From Oceanobacillus caeni (GTDB taxonomy: Bacteria; Bacillota; Bacilli; Bacillales; Amphibacillaceae), in NCBI RefSeq assembly GCF_019037185.1, contig NZ_JAHHXM010000017.1, positions 1 through 64,000 on the forward strand: a stretch of 64,000 nucleotides of DNA, in the 5' to 3' direction. Below are positions 9,275 through 18,182 of the stretch, piece by piece. How positions within the stretch are numbered: position 1 is the first letter of the stretch; every line of letters begins with the position of its first letter. The notes beneath the pieces were generated by a model that saw only the letters and a program-made list of their open reading frames with translations, ran no database searches and was not told the origin of the DNA. Both the position numbers and the translations under genes were made by a program.

Positions 9275-9835
9275 ATGGAGAAAGAAAATTCCTTACTTCA
9301 TATCATTCGTGAACGCCGTGCAATTAAAAAAGGTTATACAGATAAAGAAGTAACTGAAGAAGTTGTTCGAGACTTATTAGACTCTGCAATGTGGGCACCT
9401 ACTCATGGAATGCGCCAGCCTTGGCGATTTATTTTCGTTGGTGCAGATGAATTGCCTGACTTCTCTAAAAAAGTGGCTTCGACATATCCTGAAGAGCGAA
9501 GACAAAATCGTGAAGATTATTTAAATGAGCCAAACGCCATCCTTGTTGCTATTATGGAAGATTCCGATATCGAAAAAACAAGAGATGAAAACTTTGGCGC
9601 AATCGCGTCCATGATTCAAAATTTCTGGTTATTAGCTTGGGAAAAACAACTTGGTGTAGTTTGGAAAACAAATCCACATATCTATGATCCAAAGGTAAAG
9701 GAACTGCTTCATGTGAAGGATAATGAAAAAATTGTAGGATTTATTCATTTAGGATATTTTGACCAGGCACCAGAAAAGAAAGAAAGAATCTCATTAGATG
9801 AAAAGTTTATTCGGTTTAACGATTTAAGAAAATAA
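9275..9835 (+). CDS. Nitroreductase-family flavoprotein
   Basis: A 186-residue FMN-dependent oxidoreductase. The N-terminal RERRAIKKGYTDKEV segment with the FMN-phosphate arginines, the MWAPTHGMRQPWRF segment (about 41-54) and the C-terminal VGFIHLGYFDQ are characteristic. Substrate is unknown; candidates are nitroaromatics or quinones. The frame opens at 9245, but the AGGGGGA site points to ATG 9275. A terminator follows directly. Confidence 0.85.
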   Translation: MEKENSLLHIIRERRAIKKGYTDKEVTEEVVRDLLDSAMWAPTHGMRQPWRFIFVGADELPDFSKKVASTYPEERRQNREDYLNEPNAILVAIMEDSDIEKTRDENFGAIASMIQNFWLLAWEKQLGVVWKTNPHIYDPKVKELLHVKDNEKIVGFIHLGYFDQAPEKKERISLDEKFIRFNDLRK

Positions 9836-9867
9836 AGCTGAGTGTTGTTTCAGCTTTATTTTTTTAT
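9834..9867 (+). terminator. Intrinsic terminator after the nitroreductase gene
   Basis: AAAGCTG and CAGCTTT pair around AGTGTTGTTT, followed by ATTTTTTT. Its T-run touches the first DnaA box. Confidence 0.8.
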
Positions 9868-10009
9868 CCACAATTAAATAGGGTATTATAGTTATGCACA
9901 TTATCCACAGAAATCAATATGGTTATGCACATAAAATTGTTCATAACACTCCTCTCTTACAAAAAGGGTTAACAACATTATCCACAGGGGAAACACAATC
10001 TGTGGATAA
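9864..10009. promoter_or_regulatory. DnaA-box cluster
   Basis: Six DnaA boxes lie in 146 bases. Exact TTATCCACA sites are at 9864-9872, 9901-9909 and 9978-9986 on the plus strand and 10001-10009 on the minus strand. TTATGCACA sites, which fit the broader TTWTNCACA consensus, are at 9892-9900 (directly abutting the next box) and 9923-9931. No dnaA, dnaN or AT-rich unwinding element is adjacent, so this is a cluster outside oriC, of the kind known to bind DnaA and tune initiation in B. subtilis. It lies just upstream of the trp promoter. Confidence 0.85.
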
Positions 10010-10072
10010 AGTTTGGGGATAAATAAATGATCAGAGATAAAAAATTACGCATAAGGAATTTTCAAATAACTA

Positions 10073-10101
10073 TTGACAATTGAGATAATTTATTTTAAGA
10101 T
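10073..10101 (+). promoter_or_regulatory. Promoter of the trp operon leader
   Basis: TTGACA (10073-10078) and TAAGAT (10096-10101) are separated by 17 bases, giving a start of transcription near 10108, just ahead of the first T-box. Confidence 0.7.
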
Positions 10102-10114
10102 TAGCACAATCAAT

Positions 10115-10392
10115 TAAATGACTAAGCAATGACGAAGAAGAGTAATCTATGCTGACACTTAAGAGAGCTGGTGGATGGTGCGAACCAGTGTGATTACGTA
10201 GATGAATGGGCTTCCGAGCTTCCAAACCGAACCGATCGATTGTAGTAGGCTTTGGCGATTTCGTCTCATCGTTACCCGAGACAATACAAAAGTTATTATT
10301 TTAACTTTGTATTGCTAAAGTTGAGCTACTTAGCTAATAAAGGTGGTACCGCGGTCCCTCGTCCTTTAAGGATGAGGGGCCTTTTTGTATTT
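10115..10392 (+). promoter_or_regulatory. T-box leader 1, tryptophan specifier
   Basis: A T-box riboswitch that senses uncharged tRNA-Trp. Stem I contains the GGTGGATGGTGCGAACC distal-loop pattern and the specifier loop GAA-TGG-GCTTCCGAG, with codon UGG at 10207-10209. The T-box bulge AGGTGGTACCGCGG is at 10341-10354. The terminator CCCTCGTCC/GGATGAGGGG followed by CTTTTT is at 10356-10386. Uncharged tRNA-Trp would stabilise the antiterminator. It is followed at once by a second T-box. Confidence 0.95.
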
Positions 10393-10424
10393 TAAAAAAA
10401 CTATTAAATAATAAAATCGTTGAA

Positions 10425-10682
10425 TAAGAGTAGTAAGCAAAATCATCGTGAAACAGAGAACTGGTGATGGTGGAAATCCAGTACACGATCTTTGCTGAAT
10501 GGACTTATGAGAGGTTTCCTGAAATAAAGTGAATGTTCATTTTCAAGTAGGGAAACACGTGATTCCGACGTTAACGGAAAAAGTGGAAAAGATAACATCT
10601 TTTCAACTGGGGTGGCACCGCGACCAAATTCGTCCTCAGGTAAACATTACAAATTGTTTTGTTTACCTGAGGACTTTTATTT
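10425..10682 (+). promoter_or_regulatory. T-box leader 2, tryptophan specifier
   Basis: A second complete T-box in series. The specifier loop GAA-TGG-ACTTATGAG gives codon UGG at 10500-10502. The T-box sequence GGGTGGCACCGCG is near 10609-10621. The terminator arms GTCCTCAGGTAAAC and GTTTACCTGAGGAC are followed by TTTTATTTT (10632-10682). Two antiterminators in tandem should give a steeper response to tryptophan starvation. An open frame that begins inside this leader is an upstream extension of trpE and is not used. Confidence 0.95.
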
Positions 10683-10702
10683 TAACGAAAGGAATGACTA
10701 AA

Positions 10703-12100
10703 TTGAGTACACCAACTTATAAATTAACGAAATTACAAGCCAATTCCTTAACACCTACTGATATTTACAGAAAATTAACGGGGAAAAAGAAATTTTTACT
10801 AGAGAGCACCTTTCCACATGAAAGAAAAGGAAAGTATTCATTTATCGGAGCAAATCCTTACGAAGAAATTATCGGATATCACGATAAAACAACTGTAATC
10901 AATCATGATTCACATTCACAAGAGGTAATAACACAGAATGCCTTAATCTATTTAAAAAATCATCTACCAAAATTAGATTTCCCTATCCCCCTCCCCTTTT
11001 ATGGTGGAGCGGTTGGATACACCGGATATGATGCCATCCGTCAGTTTGAAGACATTGGTGAAACCTTACCAGACGATCGTAACATGCCGGATATTCATTT
11101 TATGCTTTTTCAAAATATCATTGTCTATGACCATAATAGCGATGCAATCTATCTTATTACGATTAACATCAAAGATGAGGCTGAGATTGTACTAGATAAG
11201 CGTTTAGAAAAATTAAAGAAAAGTATAGAAAGGAAAGGCAGTAATAAGGTACCTAATAATGCATCAATGAATTTCACGCCAGAAATTTCTAAAGAAGCTT
11301 TTATGGAAAATGTAAACAAAGCAAAAGAGCACATCCAAAAAGGAGATATTTTTCAAGTCGTATTGTCCCAACGTTTAGTTGCAGATGTGGAAGGAGATGC
11401 TTTTCTATTTTATCAAAAATTAAGAGAAGCAAATCCGTCCCCCTATATGTTTTACATTGACTTTAAGGACTACCTACTCTTAGGTGCTTCACCAGAAAGC
11501 CTTGTGCAAACACAAGGTGACGAAATTATAACAAACCCCATAGCTGGAACAAGGGTACGTGGGAAAACAGCTCAAGAAGATTTGGCATTAATGAAAGAAC
11601 TACTTGAGGATGAAAAGGAAATTGCGGAACACAAAATGTTGGTAGACTTGAGCCGAAATGATCTTGGGCGCGTCTGTGAAACGGGTACAATTTCGATACC
11701 TACTTATATGACCATCGAAAAATACCAACATGTCATGCACATTGTTTCTGAAGTGAAAGGAAAATTGAAAGCAAATTATTCTAGTATCGATGCATTGATT
11801 TCATGTTTACCGGCAGGCACCGTTTCTGGAGCACCTAAAATCCGCGCCATGCAAATTATTAACGAATTAGAAGAGAAAAAACGCGGGGCATATGCAGGTG
11901 GTATCGGCTTTATCAACTTTAATCATGACATTAATATAGCACTTGCCATTCGTTCGCTTATTGTAAAAGACAACAAGGCTTACCTTCAAGCTGGGGCAGG
12001 AATCGTATTTGACTCGAACCCGGAAACGGAATATGAAGAAACATTAAATAAAGCCAGATCCTTAATGGAGGTAGATAAGTATGATTTTGTTAATGGATAA
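10703..12100 (+). CDS. trpE: Anthranilate synthase component I
   Basis: A 465-residue chorismate-binding enzyme that with TrpG makes anthranilate from chorismate and glutamine. The C-terminal catalytic domain shows GDIFQVVLSQR, NPSPYMFYI, the PIAGTRVRG loop, LVDLSRNDLGR and LPAGTVSGAPK. An early LLEST segment matches the feedback tryptophan site of the family. TTG at 10703 is nine bases after AAAGGA; ATG at 10694 would add three residues but lies too close to the ribosome site. The gene overlaps trpG by 20 bases. Confidence 0.95.
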   Translation: MSTPTYKLTKLQANSLTPTDIYRKLTGKKKFLLESTFPHERKGKYSFIGANPYEEIIGYHDKTTVINHDSHSQEVITQNALIYLKNHLPKLDFPIPLPFYGGAVGYTGYDAIRQFEDIGETLPDDRNMPDIHFMLFQNIIVYDHNSDAIYLITINIKDEAEIVLDKRLEKLKKSIERKGSNKVPNNASMNFTPEISKEAFMENVNKAKEHIQKGDIFQVVLSQRLVADVEGDAFLFYQKLREANPSPYMFYIDFKDYLLLGASPESLVQTQGDEIITNPIAGTRVRGKTAQEDLALMKELLEDEKEIAEHKMLVDLSRNDLGRVCETGTISIPTYMTIEKYQHVMHIVSEVKGKLKANYSSIDALISCLPAGTVSGAPKIRAMQIINELEEKKRGAYAGGIGFINFNHDINIALAIRSLIVKDNKAYLQAGAGIVFDSNPETEYEETLNKARSLMEVDKYDFVNG

Positions 12101-12662
12101 CTATGATTCCTTTACTTATAACTTATACCAGTATTTTTGTGAAGCTGATGTCGAAGTAAACGTGGTTAGAAATGATGTCATTACAGTAAATGAGATTGAG
12201 AAGATGAATCCTGAGGCTATTGTCATTTCTCCTGGCCCAGGTTTACCTAAACAAGCTGGGAATTGCATAGAAATTATCCAACACTTTTACAAACAGATTC
12301 CTATTCTCGGCATTTGTTTAGGTCATCAGGCAATCACGGAAGCCTTTGGTGGTTCATTAAGACAGGCAAAAGAAATAAAACATGGAAAAACATCGCTAAT
12401 CACCCACAATGGAAAAGGTATTTTTAACCAACTACCTGATCCTTTAGAGGTCATGCGATATCATTCCTACGTTTCTAATGAACTTCCAGCTGAATTAGAG
12501 GTGGTTTCTGCCTCTATGGAAGACGATGAGATAATGGCGATTGCACATAAAGAATATCCTGTTTTTGGCGTACAATTTCATCCTGAATCTATTGGTACGA
12601 CAACAGGGAAAACAATGATTCTAAACTTTTTAAAGGAAATAAGAAAGGAGCGTATTCAATGA
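12081..12662 (+). CDS. trpG: Anthranilate synthase component II (glutamine amidotransferase)
   Basis: A 193-residue class I glutamine amidotransferase that supplies ammonia to TrpE. The nucleophile is Cys79 in GICLGHQ, and the HPES triad segment lies near residue 168. It overlaps both trpE and trpD, implying translational coupling. B. subtilis has no trpG in its trp operon and shares PabA from the folate operon; here the operon carries its own copy. PabA-like dual use cannot be excluded. Confidence 0.95.
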   Translation: MILLMDNYDSFTYNLYQYFCEADVEVNVVRNDVITVNEIEKMNPEAIVISPGPGLPKQAGNCIEIIQHFYKQIPILGICLGHQAITEAFGGSLRQAKEIKHGKTSLITHNGKGIFNQLPDPLEVMRYHSYVSNELPAELEVVSASMEDDEIMAIAHKEYPVFGVQFHPESIGTTTGKTMILNFLKEIRKERIQ

Positions 12663-13684
12663 AAAGCTATTTAGAAAAGTTAATTAACCGAGTAGATTTA
12701 ACATTTGATGAAATGAAAGAAGTAACAGAATATTGTTTAACCGATACCGTTACCTATTCAGAAATTGCCGCACTTTTAACGGCTTTACACAGTAAAGGAG
12801 AAACCGCGGAAGAGATTGCAGGTATTGTAGAAGTTATTCGGTCCAAGTCAACATTTCATACCACACCAATCCCTGATGCCATAGATAATTGCGGGACAGG
12901 TGGTGACAAATCGTTCAGCTTCAATATAAGTACCACATCTGCTTTTGTTCTAGCTGGTGCTGGAATTACGGTTGCTAAGCACGGAAACCGGAGTATTACA
13001 AGTAAATCTGGAAGTGCGGACGTTTTAGAAGCATTAGGTGTCTCCCTAAGCTTATCCAAGGACCATGTGGAGGAATTACTCCATGAGAATAAAATTGCAT
13101 TTCTATTTGCACCAAATGTCCATGGAGCATTAAGACCATTTACGAAAGTGCGAAAAGACTTAGGTATCCGAACTGTTTTTAATATCATTGGCCCATTAAC
13201 CAATCCAATTCCATTAGATACGCAGCTCTTAGGTGTATACAACAAAGCCTTATTACCCGTTCTTGCCGAGTCGTTGAAAAAATTAGGACGCCGTCGCGCT
13301 GTTGTTATTAATGGCGCTGGAAACGTAGATGAAGCGACATTATCCGGGAAAAACAACCTTATATTCTTAAATGAAGGTCATATAGAAGAACTCACCTTAA
13401 CTCCTGAGAGTGTTGGATTACCAACCTATACGAAAGAGGAAATCATGGGTGGAGACGCTAAACAAAATGCAGACATTTTATTAAGTGTGTTACAAGGAAA
13501 AAAAGGTGCTTATTATGACACGATCCTTCTCAATGCAGGACTCGGTATTTTTACAAACGGAAAAGCCGAAACAATCCAAGATGGTATTGAACTAGCAAGA
13601 GAAAGTATTGAATCAGGAGCTGCTTTAGAGAAATTAGAAAAACTAATCGAGTATAGTAAGAAAATTCCAAGCGGGGTGTATTAA
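12659..13684 (+). CDS. trpD: Anthranilate phosphoribosyltransferase
   Basis: A 341-residue enzyme that transfers phosphoribose from PRPP to anthranilate. The glycine-rich PRPP loop DNCGTGGDKSFSFNIST (about 76-92), the KHGNRSITSKSGSADVLE segment, and VRKDLGIRTVFNIIGPLTNP are diagnostic. It overlaps trpG by four bases (ATGA) and abuts trpC. Confidence 0.95.
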   Translation: MKSYLEKLINRVDLTFDEMKEVTEYCLTDTVTYSEIAALLTALHSKGETAEEIAGIVEVIRSKSTFHTTPIPDAIDNCGTGGDKSFSFNISTTSAFVLAGAGITVAKHGNRSITSKSGSADVLEALGVSLSLSKDHVEELLHENKIAFLFAPNVHGALRPFTKVRKDLGIRTVFNIIGPLTNPIPLDTQLLGVYNKALLPVLAESLKKLGRRRAVVINGAGNVDEATLSGKNNLIFLNEGHIEELTLTPESVGLPTYTKEEIMGGDAKQNADILLSVLQGKKGAYYDTILLNAGLGIFTNGKAETIQDGIELARESIESGAALEKLEKLIEYSKKIPSGVY

Positions 13685-14470
13685 TTGACTATTCTAGATA
13701 AAATCCTAAAAGAAAAAGAAACGGAAATAAAACAGTATTTCAATCAAACGTTTGAACCAATTGATTATGATTCTACTATTTCATTAAAAGAAAAAGTTCA
13801 ATCATCTCATTCCATGTGTATCATCTCAGAAATTAAACGGTCCTCCCCTTCTAAGGGAAACATTAAGATGGAGGTAAACCCTGTTCAACAAGCAAAACAA
13901 TACGAAGCATCCGGAGCTTCAGCTATTTCTGTTTTAACCGATCCAGCATTTTTTAATGGAACGATGGAGGATCTACGTGAAGTAAGGAAGGCAGTTAACC
14001 TACCTATTTTGTGTAAGGACTTTATAATCGATTCGATTCAAATTGACCGCGCTAAAGCAGCAGGTGCGAATATTATCCTTCTAATTGTCGCTGCACTTGA
14101 TGATACAAATTTAGAAAAACTTTATCACTATGCAAAGAACCTAGATTTGGAGATTCTCGTTGAAGTGCATAATGAAGAAGAAATGGAACGTGCCTTGAAA
14201 TTAAATCCCGAGATTATCGGGATTAATAACCGAAACTTAAAGACATTTGACGTTAATATAGCTACTACAGAAAAACTAGCATCCATGGTAACAAATCCTG
14301 ACACTATCCTAATCAGCGAAAGTGGCATGAAAACACAGCAAGATGTCATTCGTGCTAGAGATGCTGGTGCAAAGGTAATTTTAGTCGGAGAAACACTTAT
14401 GCTAGCGGATGATATCGATGAGGCCTTCCGAGAATTAAAGGTTCCCCTTCTATTGAAAGGAGCTAAATGA
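13685..14470 (+). CDS. trpC: Indole-3-glycerol-phosphate synthase
   Basis: A 261-residue TIM-barrel enzyme that closes the indole ring of carboxyphenylamino-deoxyribulose phosphate. It shows EIKRSSPSKG (about 48-57), PILCKDFIID, EVHNEEE, GINNRNLKTF and ILISESGM, with the catalytic Lys and Glu residues in those segments. TTG start directly after the trpD stop. There is no fusion to TrpF. Confidence 0.95.
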   Translation: MTILDKILKEKETEIKQYFNQTFEPIDYDSTISLKEKVQSSHSMCIISEIKRSSPSKGNIKMEVNPVQQAKQYEASGASAISVLTDPAFFNGTMEDLREVRKAVNLPILCKDFIIDSIQIDRAKAAGANIILLIVAALDDTNLEKLYHYAKNLDLEILVEVHNEEEMERALKLNPEIIGINNRNLKTFDVNIATTEKLASMVTNPDTILISESGMKTQQDVIRARDAGAKVILVGETLMLADDIDEAFRELKVPLLLKGAK

Positions 14471-14473
14471 TTC

Positions 14474-15112
14474 ATGCTCGTTAAGATATGTGGTATTCAG
14501 ACCAAAGCAGCTGCTGAGGTTGCCGTAGAAAATGGGGCAAATTTAATTGGCTTCGTTTTTGCCAAAAGTAAGCGGAAGATAGAACCGGAAGAAGCTACCA
14601 AAATTGCTGAAACCATTCCAGATCACGTGAAAAAAGTTGGCGTATTCGTAAATGAATCCATTGATAAAATGATAGAAATCGCCGAAACGGTTGGATTAGA
14701 TTATATCCAATTACATGGGGATGAAACACCTGATATCGCCCGAAGGATTCCTTATAAAGTCATTAAGGCCTTTGCCATGGAACCCGAAACTGTCTCTACG
14801 ATTTCTGATTATCCTTGTGATTTTTACCTATTAGATAGTCCTAAAGGTAAATACCGAGGCGGAAACGGAAAGACATTTGATTGGGAATTAGTTCATCAAC
14901 TTACGATTGATTCCAGTAAAATTCTGCTTGCAGGTGGACTAAACACTGAAAACGTTCGAGAAGCTATTACTACAATTAACCCAGCAGGCGTCGATGTATC
15001 TAGTGGCGTTGAAACAGATGGCGTGAAGGATCATAAAAAAATAAAGCAATTTATCCAAATAGCTAAACAAACAAGAAAGGATGAGAACATTGACAACGTA
15101 CACCATGCCTGA
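14474..15112 (+). CDS. trpF: Phosphoribosylanthranilate isomerase
   Basis: A 212-residue TIM-barrel enzyme catalysing the Amadori rearrangement before TrpC. The catalytic cysteine is in the N-terminal VKICGIQT, with [31 protein letters not shown] and ILLAGGLN following in the family's order. It starts three bases after trpC and overlaps trpB. Confidence 0.95.
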   Translation: MLVKICGIQTKAAAEVAVENGANLIGFVFAKSKRKIEPEEATKIAETIPDHVKKVGVFVNESIDKMIEIAETVGLDYIQLHGDETPDIARRIPYKVIKAFAMEPETVSTISDYPCDFYLLDSPKGKYRGGNGKTFDWELVHQLTIDSSKILLAGGLNTENVREAITTINPAGVDVSSGVETDGVKDHKKIKQFIQIAKQTRKDENIDNVHHA

Positions 15113-16286
15113 TAATAAAGGAAGATACGGAGAATTTGGAGGACAGTTTGTACCAGAATTATTAATGCCCGCATTAATAGAATTAGAAAAAGCTTACGAG
15201 GAAGCTATGGTTGATCCTTCCTTTACAGAGGAACTGGATTACTATTTAAAACAATATATAGGAAGAGAAACACCATTATACTACGCGGAACAATTATCCA
15301 AACAACTAGGTGGTCCAAAAATCTTTTTAAAACGGGAAGACCTTAATCATACTGGGGCGCATAAAATCAATAACACAATTGGTCAGGCGTTACTAACTAT
15401 AAGAATGGGTAAGAAAAAAGTGGTTGCAGAGACCGGTGCTGGGCAACATGGAGTGGCAACTGCTACCGTTTGTGCTCTTCTAGGTCTTGATTGTATCGTA
15501 TTCATGGGTGCTGAAGACATGAAACGCCAGAAGCTTAATGTATTTCGTATGGAACTATTAGGTGCCGAGGTGCGTAGTGTCTCTCAGGGAAGCTCAACAT
15601 TGAAAGATGCAACCAATGAAGCCCTACGTTATTGGGCTAGTCATGTGAATGATACGCACTATATTCTTGGATCGGCCGTTGGACCACACCCATTCCCTAA
15701 AATGGTTCGTGACCTTCAATCCGTTATAGGTAAGGAAACAAAGCTCCAAATCATCGAACAAACTGGGAAGTTACCTGACGCTGTCGTAGCCTGTGTTGGT
15801 GGTGGAAGTAATTCCATCGGCATGTTTCACCCATTTATTGAAGACGAAGAAGTAAAATTATATGGAGCAGAAGCTGCAGGTTTAGGTGTCGAGACAAAGG
15901 ATCACGCCGCATCTTTAACCAAAGGAAAACTTGGAATCTTTCACGGTACGTTGTCTCATCTATTACAGGATGAAAACGGGCAAGTAAAAGAAGCCTTCTC
16001 TATTTCAGCAGGATTGGATTATCCAGGAATCGGACCAGAACACAGCCATTTACACGTTACAAAACGAGCAACATACAAACCAATTACAGACGAGGAAGCA
16101 CTAGAGGCATTTCAATTCTTATCGAAAACAGAAGGTATTATCCCAGCTTTAGAAAGCTCTCATGCTGTTGCACTTGCAATGAAACTAGCAAAAGAAATGA
16201 CTTCTAAAGAAACACTAGTAATCTGTCTTTCTGGTCGTGGGGACAAAGACGTGGAACAAGTAAAAGCTAGATTGGAGGCAGAATAA
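15090..16286 (+). CDS. trpB: Tryptophan synthase beta subunit
   Basis: A 398-residue PLP enzyme joining indole and serine. The PLP lysine is Lys92 in HTGAHKINN; the phosphate-binding glycines are in [11 protein letters not shown]; the substrate loop [11 protein letters not shown] is present. TTG at 15090 sits eight to nine bases after GAAAGGA; the ATG at 15081 lies within that ribosome site. The 5' end overlaps trpF by 23 bases. Confidence 0.95.
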   Translation: MTTYTMPDNKGRYGEFGGQFVPELLMPALIELEKAYEEAMVDPSFTEELDYYLKQYIGRETPLYYAEQLSKQLGGPKIFLKREDLNHTGAHKINNTIGQALLTIRMGKKKVVAETGAGQHGVATATVCALLGLDCIVFMGAEDMKRQKLNVFRMELLGAEVRSVSQGSSTLKDATNEALRYWASHVNDTHYILGSAVGPHPFPKMVRDLQSVIGKETKLQIIEQTGKLPDAVVACVGGGSNSIGMFHPFIEDEEVKLYGAEAAGLGVETKDHAASLTKGKLGIFHGTLSHLLQDENGQVKEAFSISAGLDYPGIGPEHSHLHVTKRATYKPITDEEALEAFQFLSKTEGIIPALESSHAVALAMKLAKEMTSKETLVICLSGRGDKDVEQVKARLEAE

Positions 16287-16287
16287 G

Positions 16288-17079
16288 ATGGGGAGACAAA
16301 AACTAGAACAGGCATTACAACAAAAACAGGCAGCCAACCAAAATTTGTTTGTTCCTTATATCATGGCTGGTGATGGCGGATTAGATCTATTAGAAGAACG
16401 TATTAACTTTTTACAGGAAAGTGGAGCTTCCGCCATTGAATTAGGCATTCCTTTTTCCGATCCAATCGCTGATGGTCCAACCATACAAGAAGCTGGAATT
16501 CGTGCTTTAGCTAATGGTACATCATTAGCATCCATTTTAGAATTTCTGAAGTCAACGAAGGTAGACCGCTCCATTCCGATTATTTTAATGACCTACGTAA
16601 ACCCAATCTATCGTTATGGAATGGAACAGTTTGCTAAGGACTGTGCGGATTCTGGGGTAGACGGTATCATTATCCCAGATGTCCCAATGGAAGAAGAAGG
16701 CCCGATTGCAACCCACTTAAAAAATGAGAAAATAGCATTTATTCGCCTTGCTGCTATGACTAGTCCAGAGGAACGATTAAAAGAAATCGCAAGTAAATCA
16801 GAAGGTTTCCTTTATGCTGTAGCCGTAATGGGGACTACGGGCGCTAGAAGTTCCCATGGCGACAATGTAAAAAGCTATTTAGAAAACCTAAAGAAATATA
16901 GTACCGTTCCTGTATTAGCAGGATTTGGTGTATCTACTGTGGAACAAGCGCATGAGTTAAGTTCTCACTGTGATGGGGTTATCGTTGGTAGTAAAATTGT
17001 TGACCTCTTACACCAAGGAAAAAACAACGAAGTGAAAAATTTAATCCAAGGAAGCATTCAAACTAGTATTCATGCATAA
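16288..17079 (+). CDS. trpA: Tryptophan synthase alpha subunit
   Basis: A 263-residue TIM barrel that releases indole from indole-3-glycerol phosphate and channels it to TrpB. The catalytic Glu is in AIELGIPFSDPIADGP (about 50-65), and the Asp is in DGIIIPDVPMEE. It is the last trp gene. No clear terminator separates it from the TPP riboswitch promoter that follows. Confidence 0.95.
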   Translation: MGRQKLEQALQQKQAANQNLFVPYIMAGDGGLDLLEERINFLQESGASAIELGIPFSDPIADGPTIQEAGIRALANGTSLASILEFLKSTKVDRSIPIILMTYVNPIYRYGMEQFAKDCADSGVDGIIIPDVPMEEEGPIATHLKNEKIAFIRLAAMTSPEERLKEIASKSEGFLYAVAVMGTTGARSSHGDNVKSYLENLKKYSTVPVLAGFGVSTVEQAHELSSHCDGVIVGSKIVDLLHQGKNNEVKNLIQGSIQTSIHA

Positions 17080-17100
17080 CATTTTAAGAAAGCAATTTAC

Positions 17101-17129
17101 TTTACCCAGGATTTACCAATTGGTATGAT
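17101..17129 (+). promoter_or_regulatory. Promoter of the TPP riboswitch transcript
   Basis: TTTACC (17101-17106), 17 bases, then TATGAT (17124-17129) with an extended TGG just before it. Predicted start near 17136, directly before the riboswitch. This gives lipM-lipA a transcript separate from trp. Confidence 0.6.
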
Positions 17130-17147
17130 GAATTTGTAATATAATAA

Positions 17148-17243
17148 TCACTAGGGGAGCCTTTGTCGCTGAGAATAGCAATACCCTATTGCTTAAACCC
17201 TTTGAACCCGATATGGATAATACTAGCGTGGGGAAGTGCAGCC
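17148..17243 (+). promoter_or_regulatory. TPP riboswitch (THI element)
   Basis: The conserved TPP aptamer is recognisable. It has GGGGAGCC and CTGAGA in the pyrimidine-binding arm, then ACCCTTTGAACCCGAT, then GGATAATACTAGCG and GGGGAAG closing the pyrophosphate arm. CACT and AGTG close P1. The 3' end GTGCAG can pair with CTGCAC of the terminator downstream, a direct switch between antitermination and termination. It controls lipM-lipA, not thiamine genes. Confidence 0.95.
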
Positions 17244-17277
17244 AAAAGGATTTTAGATGTAAGATACATCTATTGTA

Positions 17278-17314
17278 CAAAAGACTGCACTCTTTTTTGG
17301 AGTGCAGTCTTTTT
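17278..17314 (+). terminator. Riboswitch-controlled terminator
   Basis: AAAGACTGCACTC and GAGTGCAGTCTTT pair around TTTTTTG and are followed by TTTTG. It lies between the TPP aptamer and the lipM ribosome site. Confidence 0.9.
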
Positions 17315-17336
17315 GATTTAAGAGGAGGGGTAATTT

Positions 17337-18182
17337 TTGCAAGAAGAATGGTTCTTTTTAGACAGTGGGCATCAGGATGCAGCAGTTAATATGGCAATGG
17401 ATGAATCCCTATTAAACTGGCATAGTGAGGGTAAAATTCCGCCAACATTACGCTTTTACGGTTGGTCACATCCTACTTTATCGGCTGGTCAGTTTCAAAA
17501 AGTACATAAATCAATCCATTTCGACAATGTAAATAGCTATCATTGCCAATTTGTTCGTCGTCTAACCGGAGGAAGCGCTGTACTACATGATAATGAATTG
17601 ACTTACAGTATTGTAGTTTCAGAGGATCACCCAGAAATTCCAACCTCTATTAAAGAAGCCTACCACGTCCTATCAAAAGGGCTTTATGAAGGTTTCAAGA
17701 ATCTAGGAATCACGGTTGATTATGCCATGCCCGATAGAAGCGCCATGAAAGAAAAGACAGCTGTATGTTTTGAAAAGGCCGCATTTTACGAAATGGTAGT
17801 AGATGGGAAAAAGTTATCAGGTAATGCGCAAACAAGGAAGAAGGGTGTTCTACTGCAGCATGGGTCCATACCAATGAGTCTCGATATCAAGATGCTCTAT
17901 GATTTATTCCGTTTCCCATCTGAAAAAATAAAACAACGTAGACGTGATGCTTTCCAAAGCAAAGCTATCACTATCGACCAACTAACAAATAAACAGAAAT
18001 CATTTGACGAAGTGAAGGATGCATTCTATCAAGGATTTCAACATGGATTAAACGTTACTTTCCGTCCTTTTGAATTATCAAAACAACAATGGGAAGAAGT
18101 ACATCATCTAGCAGAGACTAAATATCGTTCAGAGGATTGGAATTATCATCGATTACTAAAGGAGTCTATTAAAAGTGTCTAA
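17337..18182 (+). CDS. lipM: Octanoyl-[acyl-carrier-protein]:protein N-octanoyltransferase
   Basis: A 281-residue enzyme that moves octanoate from acyl-carrier protein to GcvH, the first step of lipoate assembly. It has the biotin/lipoate ligase-like fold with [28 protein letters not shown] and [17 protein letters not shown]. The acyl-accepting cysteine is Cys144 in TAVCFEKA, matching LipM and not the lipoate ligase LplJ. TTG start with AGGAGGGG eight bases upstream. It overlaps lipA by eight bases and lies under a TPP riboswitch. Confidence 0.93.
   Translation: MQEEWFFLDSGHQDAAVNMAMDESLLNWHSEGKIPPTLRFYGWSHPTLSAGQFQKVHKSIHFDNVNSYHCQFVRRLTGGSAVLHDNELTYSIVVSEDHPEIPTSIKEAYHVLSKGLYEGFKNLGITVDYAMPDRSAMKEKTAVCFEKAAFYEMVVDGKKLSGNAQTRKKGVLLQHGSIPMSLDIKMLYDLFRFPSEKIKQRRRDAFQSKAITIDQLTNKQKSFDEVKDAFYQGFQHGLNVTFRPFELSKQQWEEVHHLAETKYRSEDWNYHRLLKESIKSV

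Noticed and set aside
9864-10009. Chromosomal origin oriC
   Set aside because: No dnaA or dnaN gene and no clear AT-rich unwinding element; the neighbours are nitroreductase and trp genes.
10529-10702. Upstream extension of trpE
   Set aside because: It runs through the second T-box, its antiterminator and terminator; TTG 10703 has the correct ribosome site.
17189-17389. Open frame across the TPP riboswitch
   Set aside because: It spans the aptamer and the terminator and overlaps lipM in another frame.
17337-18182. Lipoate-protein ligase (LplJ)
   Set aside because: The acyl cysteine and operon with lipA fit the octanoyltransferase LipM instead.
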